Shown here: piece after piece, positions 60,088 through 64,000 of the stretch
Layout: each line of letters opens with the position of its first letter
Numbering within the stretch: the first letter of the stretch is position 1
From: Deltaproteobacteria bacterium
GTDB taxonomy: Bacteria > JAGRBM01 > JAHCIT01
DNA: 64,000 nt
Direction: 5' to 3'
Assembly (NCBI GenBank): GCA_026129095.1
Contig: JAHCIT010000007.1
Coordinates: 62,001 to 126,000 of the forward strand
Program-made: the position numbers and the translations under genes
Notes under the pieces: generated by a model
Databases searched by the model: none
Seen by the model: the letters and a program-made list of their open reading frames with translations, nothing else
Told to the model about the DNA's origin: nothing

Positions 60088-61320
60088 ATGAAGTTCGGCC
60101 TGATCTACGAGATGAACACCCCGCTCCCCCACTCCGCTGCACAGGATTACCGGGTTTACTGGGAGGCACTGGAGCAGATCTGTCTCGCCGAAGACGTAGG
60201 CTTCGACTACGCATGGGAAGTCGAGCATCACTTCCTTACCGAGTATTCCCACTCCTCTGCGCCTGAGGTGTTCTTGGGTGCGGTGACCCAGCGGACGAAA
60301 CGGATCCGCATCGGTTCCGGTATCGTCCAGCTTCCGCACCGGTTCAATCACCCTGCAAAGGTCGCCGAACGTGCTGCCGTGCTCGATATTCTCAGCAATG
60401 GCCGGTACGATCTTGGCACCGGCCGGTCGATTACCGAGGCAGAACTGGGCGGATTTGAAATCAATCCAGCCGACTCCAAGGCCCAGTGGGAGGAATTCGT
60501 TTCCCTCATCCCGAAAATGTGGAAATCCACCGCGGACAAGCCTTTCTCCTTCAAGGGGAAATACCTCGACATGCCGCCGAGACATGTCCTCCCCAAGCCG
60601 ATCCAGTCTCCGCATCCGCCGCTGTGGGTCGCGGCGACGCAGCCGATGACTTTCAGACAGGCCGGAGAACGCGGCCTTGGAGTTCTGTGTTTCGGTTTCA
60701 ATGCGGCGGTAGCCCTTGGCGAGCAGAGCAGCGTTTACTGGGAGGCGCTCAAGAACCCCACACTTCAGGTCGGCGACTTTATCAACCCGAACCTCGCCGC
60801 TTCAGTACCCCTCTACTGCCATTCTGACCGACGGCAGGCCCGAATGGCGGGGATCCCCGCGTCGGCCTATTTCGCCGTCAAGGCGCTCCAGCTCTTTTCG
60901 CCCTGGTATGGCAAGGAGATCCCCGGCTACGAGTACTATACCCAGATGGCGAACCGTGGACAGGCCGACTTCGGCGTGGGCCGCGACGGGAAACCGATGG
61001 ATATGGACCGGCTCGTCTCGGAAGGAACGCTCCTCGTCGGCACGCCGGACGAAATCGGTGATGCGATCGAGAAATACGAGAAAGCCGGAGTCACACAGAT
61101 GGTGTTTCTCGTCCAGATGGGTTCACTCCCCCACCGGGATATCCTGCGTTCGCTGGAGCTGTTTGGGAAGGAAGTCATTCCGCACTTCCGGGCCCGGGGC
61201 CACCAGATTCCCTACGGGTTCAGGGAGTTCCAGACAAGCGTTCCGGTTCCGACAAAGGAGTTTGGCGCGCAAGGACTGGATGACGTGCGCCCGGCCTCCG
61301 GCACGTCCAGTGCAGCCTAA
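60088..61320 (+). CDS. LLM-class flavin-dependent oxidoreductase
   Basis: The protein has 410 residues from the ATG at 60088, with a GGAG sequence in front; the ORF also has starts at 60034/60037. The bacterial-luciferase-like fold shows in YAWEVEHHFLTEYSHSSAPEVFLGAV, RIRIGSGIVQLPHRFNHPAKVAERAAVLDILS, and GRYDLGTGRSITEAELGGF. Such enzymes use reduced FMN or F420 to oxidise aldehydes, alkanes or other compounds. The TetR neighbour and operator point to an inducible function. Its stop overlaps that of the convergent DUF2961 gene. Confidence 0.92.
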   Translation: MKFGLIYEMNTPLPHSAAQDYRVYWEALEQICLAEDVGFDYAWEVEHHFLTEYSHSSAPEVFLGAVTQRTKRIRIGSGIVQLPHRFNHPAKVAERAAVLDILSNGRYDLGTGRSITEAELGGFEINPADSKAQWEEFVSLIPKMWKSTADKPFSFKGKYLDMPPRHVLPKPIQSPHPPLWVAATQPMTFRQAGERGLGVLCFGFNAAVALGEQSSVYWEALKNPTLQVGDFINPNLAASVPLYCHSDRRQARMAGIPASAYFAVKALQLFSPWYGKEIPGYEYYTQMANRGQADFGVGRDGKPMDMDRLVSEGTLLVGTPDEIGDAIEKYEKAGVTQMVFLVQMGSLPHRDILRSLELFGKEVIPHFRARGHQIPYGFREFQTSVPVPTKEFGAQGLDDVRPASGTSSAA

Positions 61321-62372
61321 CGGTACCCAGGACGGCGCGAAGTCAGCGACGGCAGCACATGCCGTTCACTTGCTGGCGGCATCCGGTAGTTGGTGCCCGG
61401 TGGCCCTTCCTGATACCAATAGGCACATGAGCTGTAGTCGGCCGGGATGTTGTCGTAGACTCCGTGGTGAATGACGGCGCGAATGTTCTCCCTGAACGGA
61501 ATCGGATCAAGCCAGTGGTAGCGGTATGAAGCGGTCCGCCCGGTAAGGTAGCTCCGTCCAAGGCAGCCCCAGTCTGGCGAGGTGAACCGGCCATCCGCGA
61601 AATACCAGCCGGTATTGAAATACTCCTCATGCCCCGTGCCGGTATGACTGCTTTGATCAGAACCGTCGGTGAAAATCTCCTCCCATCCTTCCAGATGTCC
61701 GAGGCCGAAACCTCTCGGCAGCACGGCACCCAGAATGGGCGGCCTCAGCCACCAGTCACGATTCTGGGTGGAAAGATGCATCCCAGTATAAAATCCCCGG
61801 CCCCGGGCTTCGAGGAAGGGAAACGGCTCACCCTCGCGGCAGATCGGATCCCGCCGCCACTGGCAGGAAAACCGGAGCGGCGAAACCGCTTCCGGAGACA
61901 GTTCGTAATAACCAAGCCCATAAAAGAAGAGTGGAACCGGGAGTGAACCCTCCTGCGTGAGGGTCATGCGAAAACTTTTCCCGAACGGCATCGGAGCGCT
62001 ACAGACGATCCCCCCCGACACGATACTAAAGAGACGGGAACTGTACTGCCGGTAACGGCAGTGATGGATACCGAAAAAATCTCCGATCGGGGCTTCGACA
62101 GAAGGCTGTTCCGCTCCATCCCAGTATATTCTGAGGGCGATCTCACGGTAGAGCGCGGGCCGCCACCATGCCGGGAACCCTACAAATATCCGCGTCACGA
62201 TCCCCGCGCCTTCCACGGCAGCCGCTTCGTGGATTCTGCCCGGTTTCAGAATCACACACTTGCGCGACCAGTCGGCAAGGATGCCCGGAAGCTGTGGCAG
62301 CGGTCCCTTGTCGTAACTTGTGAGCTGAACGAACCGGCCACGAACGTCCATCGACGGATAAAGGTAATCCAT
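61317..62372 (-). CDS. DUF2961 / glycoside hydrolase family 172-like protein
   Basis: This 351-residue protein carries the DUF2961 signature: VTRIFVGF, LRIYWDGAEQPSVEAPIGDFFG, MPFGKSFRMTL and SHTGTGHEEYFNTGWYF. Members characterised as GH172 act on fructofuranose or arabinofuranose linkages and form rings of trimers, with catalytic glutamates in the last motif. Here the usual TGTEDYF motif is TGHEEYF, so a catalytic change cannot be excluded. No signal peptide is visible. It is transcribed leftward, downstream of the ASCH-containing gene. Confidence 0.85.
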   Translation of the reverse strand: MDYLYPSMDVRGRFVQLTSYDKGPLPQLPGILADWSRKCVILKPGRIHEAAAVEGAGIVTRIFVGFPAWWRPALYREIALRIYWDGAEQPSVEAPIGDFFGIHHCRYRQYSSRLFSIVSGGIVCSAPMPFGKSFRMTLTQEGSLPVPLFFYGLGYYELSPEAVSPLRFSCQWRRDPICREGEPFPFLEARGRGFYTGMHLSTQNRDWWLRPPILGAVLPRGFGLGHLEGWEEIFTDGSDQSSHTGTGHEEYFNTGWYFADGRFTSPDWGCLGRSYLTGRTASYRYHWLDPIPFRENIRAVIHHGVYDNIPADYSSCAYWYQEGPPGTNYRMPPASERHVLPSLTSRRPGYR

Positions 62373-62414
62373 TTTCTCATTAGACCGCAGGCAGGATTGC
62401 GGGGCAAGCAGGGA

Positions 62415-62990
62415 CTATTTCCGTTTCAGATAAGCCCGGCCCCTCGGGGAAAGGCCATAGCCGGTGCCAAGACTTTTGGTGAGTCCCAACTCCTTGAGCT
62501 TCCGCACATCAAGCTTGAACTTGTCCGCTTCCCCTCCGATCCGCGCCGCCAGTTCGACAGCCCGCACTCCCCGGTTTCTCCGGATGAGATCAAGGACACG
62601 GCGAGTCCAGGGGCCGTGGCGGCTGGCTGCGTCCAGACGGGCCAGTTTCCCGTCAATGACCTTCCGTTCGGCGGCCGTCATTGACGTACGCTTTCGAAGG
62701 GCGATACGCGGATCAGGGCCGGCCAGATGGAACCGGATGCGATAGATTTTTCCTTCGCGTCCTGCAGCCAGTTCCTGCCGCAGTTCATCCAGTGTTTTAT
62801 ATCCCGCCTGCTTCGCTTCGCGGTCCGTGATGGCCGCCAGCGCCATCAGATCCACAGCGAGAAACTCCAGCACACCAGCCGGAGTACGCTGCGTCCTGCC
62901 CGGGGTCACCGCTGGTTTTTCCCAGCGCCGGAAGGCGAGCGTCACCTGGCCTGTGGCGATGCCATCCAGGAACCTCTGCCGGAACAGCAC
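62415..62990 (-). CDS. ASCH-like domain fused to a winged-helix domain
   Basis: The N-terminal 100 residues of this 191-residue protein (LFRQRFLDGIATGQVTLAFRRW...AGVLEFLAV...REGKIYRIRFHLAG) have the ASCH/PUA-like pattern. The C-terminal 70 residues (VIDGKLARLDAASRHGPWTRRVLDLIRRNRGVRAVELAARIGGE) look like a winged helix. ASCH domains often bind RNA or nucleotides, so a nucleic-acid-binding regulator is plausible. It lies 3 bases after the next gene upstream on the same strand, and 42 bases upstream of the DUF2961 gene. Similar fusions occur in actinobacteria, as I recall, without known function. Confidence 0.7.
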   Translation of the reverse strand: MLFRQRFLDGIATGQVTLAFRRWEKPAVTPGRTQRTPAGVLEFLAVDLMALAAITDREAKQAGYKTLDELRQELAAGREGKIYRIRFHLAGPDPRIALRKRTSMTAAERKVIDGKLARLDAASRHGPWTRRVLDLIRRNRGVRAVELAARIGGEADKFKLDVRKLKELGLTKSLGTGYGLSPRGRAYLKRK

Positions 62991-62993
62991 GGA

Positions 62994-63527
62994 CTACTCT
63001 GGCTTCCACTCCGTCACACTGAGACGTTCGAGGATAAAGAAGTTCGAGGGGATACAGATCGGGCCAACGCGGATATAGGCCTTGCCGATGAAGAGATCGG
63101 GGTTGGCCGGATCGGGCTGAATCATGTAGTCACGCAGCACCCACGGGTCGAACAGGCCGTTCCGCTTGTTGCTGCCATAGTTGAGCAGCGTCGAGTTCGG
63201 GTAATTGCGGTCGCGCTCACTTTCCCGCACGGGATAAACATCATAGAAGCCGAACCGCTTGGGCTCCGTCGTCTTGTATTCCCACGGACCCTCAAGGCCG
63301 TTCTGCCTTACCGGGATGTTGTACCCCTCGACCTGCCCCTCCCGGTTCCGAAACATCCCCTTGATGAACTTCTGGATGCCTAGAAGGCGTGCAAAAAGGG
63401 GCGTGTTGAATCCCCGGAATTCATAGCCGGCAAACTGTTCAGGCTGTGGCTGAACGCCTTTCAGGAAAATTGCCTCCAGTTCACTGTTCGATGATTGCGC
63501 CAGTCCGTTATAGGTAAGTCCCGCCAT
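62994..63527 (-). CDS. Conserved-looking protein of unknown function
   Basis: The protein has 177 residues from the ATG at 63527, with GGAAGGAAA in front; the longer ORF upstream is antisense to the next gene and has no merit. It has no signal peptide or transmembrane segment. FRGFNTPLFARLLGIQKFIKGMF and GLFDPWVLRDYMIQPDPANPDLFIGKAYI suggest a globular beta-rich protein. I do not recognise the family. It sits next to the ASCH-winged-helix gene and divergently from an epoxide-hydrolase-like gene. Confidence 0.7.
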   Translation of the reverse strand: MAGLTYNGLAQSSNSELEAIFLKGVQPQPEQFAGYEFRGFNTPLFARLLGIQKFIKGMFRNREGQVEGYNIPVRQNGLEGPWEYKTTEPKRFGFYDVYPVRESERDRNYPNSTLLNYGSNKRNGLFDPWVLRDYMIQPDPANPDLFIGKAYIRVGPICIPSNFFILERLSVTEWKPE

Positions 63528-63638
63528 TGCACTGTTTCCTTCCAGCCTAAGCCGCTGCTCGTTTCTAACGGATAGTGGTGGAAAGGGACAAGCCGCCCCT
63601 TTCCGCGTTCCCGCCGGAATGGTAATAGGAACCCCGGC

Positions 63639-64000
63639 ATGGAAGGCACCGGCGATATCCGCAAGATTACACTGAAGGCCAGCGGCATGGATTTCCCGGC
63701 GCTGGAGACAGGTTCGGGACCGCTCGTGCTGCTGCTCCACGGATTTCCCGATCATAACCGCACCTGGCGGCTCCAGATGCCTGCACTGGCGGCAGCGGGT
63801 TTCCGCGCCATTGCCCCTGTCATGCGGGGTTACTCCCCTTCCTGCCAGCCCAGAGACAACGATTACCACGTGATCCGCATGGCCGAGGATGTGCTCGGCT
63901 GGATGGACTGCCTTGGCGAGACCAAATGCCATCTCGTCGGACATGACTGGGGTGCCATCGTCACCTATGCGAGCGGCACCATCGCTCCTGACCGGTTCCA
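63639..64000 (+). CDS. Alpha/beta-hydrolase, epoxide-hydrolase-like, N-terminal fragment
   Basis: This is the first 120 codons of a gene cut by the right edge. The oxyanion-hole motif HGFPD is at residues 35-39, and the nucleophile elbow GHDWGA has Asp as nucleophile (about residue 106), as in epoxide hydrolases and haloalkane dehalogenases. The rest of the catalytic triad lies outside the window. The Asp nucleophile makes an epoxide- or haloalkane-type reaction more likely than a serine esterase. It is divergent from the unknown gene at 62994-63527. Confidence 0.88.
   Translation, partial: MEGTGDIRKITLKASGMDFPALETGSGPLVLLLHGFPDHNRTWRLQMPALAAAGFRAIAPVMRGYSPSCQPRDNDYHVIRMAEDVLGWMDCLGETKCHLVGHDWGAIVTYASGTIAPDRF

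Noticed and set aside
63528-63944. Upstream extension of the 177-residue unknown gene
   Set aside because: It is antisense to the alpha/beta-hydrolase gene, and the ribosome site and start at 63527 are good.
1-64000. CRISPR array, prophage, insertion sequence or transposase
   Set aside because: I saw no regularly spaced repeats, no transposase or integrase motifs and no terminal inverted repeats around genes anywhere in the window.

Overview
The window is a gene-dense, GC-rich stretch of bacterial chromosome. I find about 60 protein genes, one tRNA-Leu, two good intrinsic terminators and a few operator-like palindromes. There is no rRNA, insertion sequence, prophage or CRISPR array. Lipoprotein signal peptides, an outer-membrane beta-barrel porin and a MacAB-like export operon point to a Gram-negative cell. 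An AgmX/PglI-like lipoprotein domain, two phosphorelay kinases beside a lone CheB domain, a class 1B PyrK/PyrD pair, an acetyl-CoA hydrolase-GNAT fusion and many LLM/SDR/CoA genes fit a deltaproteobacterium-like, probably uncultured lineage (Myxococcota, Desulfobacterota, Binatota or SAR324 relatives). That placement is inference.

Layout. 1-2.4 kb: truncated coaBC and a membrane protein, then two overlapping Nudix genes. 2.4-7.2 kb: a large membrane protein converges on a leftward cluster of lipoprotein cytochrome c, membrane-anchored radical SAM/SPASM enzyme and two paralogous membrane coiled-coil proteins. 7.3-12.5 kb: acyl-CoA ligase, YihY protein, sugar epimerase, porin. 12.5-15 kb: ferredoxin-MBL fusion, lipoprotein, RlmN. 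15.3-19 kb: three-gene acyl-CoA carboxylase. 19-26.4 kb: small lipoprotein, geranylgeranyl-reductase-like flavoprotein, histidine phosphatase, CoA-transferase/GNAT fusion, YfhO-like protein. 26.5-31 kb: DAHP synthase, RimI, PyrK, PyrD, SMP-30 protein. 31-36.8 kb: HtpX, a ClpX paralogue lacking its zinc domain, two receiver-kinase hybrids and a receiver-less CheB domain. 36.8-44.5 kb: MoaC, MetH, transaldolase, a degenerate SGNH-like protein, MnmG. 44.6-51.2 kb: AgmX-like lipoprotein and an iscR-iscS-iscU-iscA-hscB-hscA-lipoprotein operon with a visible IscR-type operator. 51.5-56 kb: tRNA-Leu and a four-gene ABC export operon. 56-64 kb: accessory metabolism (alcohol dehydrogenase, unknown Rossmann protein, SDR, TetR, LLM oxidoreductase, GH172/DUF2961 protein, ASCH-winged-helix protein, unknown protein, truncated epoxide-hydrolase-like gene).

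The strongest candidate for an undescribed system is the leftward cluster at 4.3-6.6 kb. A radical SAM/SPASM enzyme with an atypical CX5CX2C cluster motif shares its N-terminal membrane and linker module with two tandem companion proteins whose genes are translationally coupled or nearly so. The second is the 32.1-36.8 kb block joining a zinc-domain-less ClpX to two phosphorelay kinases and a receiver-less CheB esterase. Much of the rest is housekeeping and was called with high confidence. Start codons were revised where overlaps, Shine-Dalgarno sequences or signal peptides argued for it.
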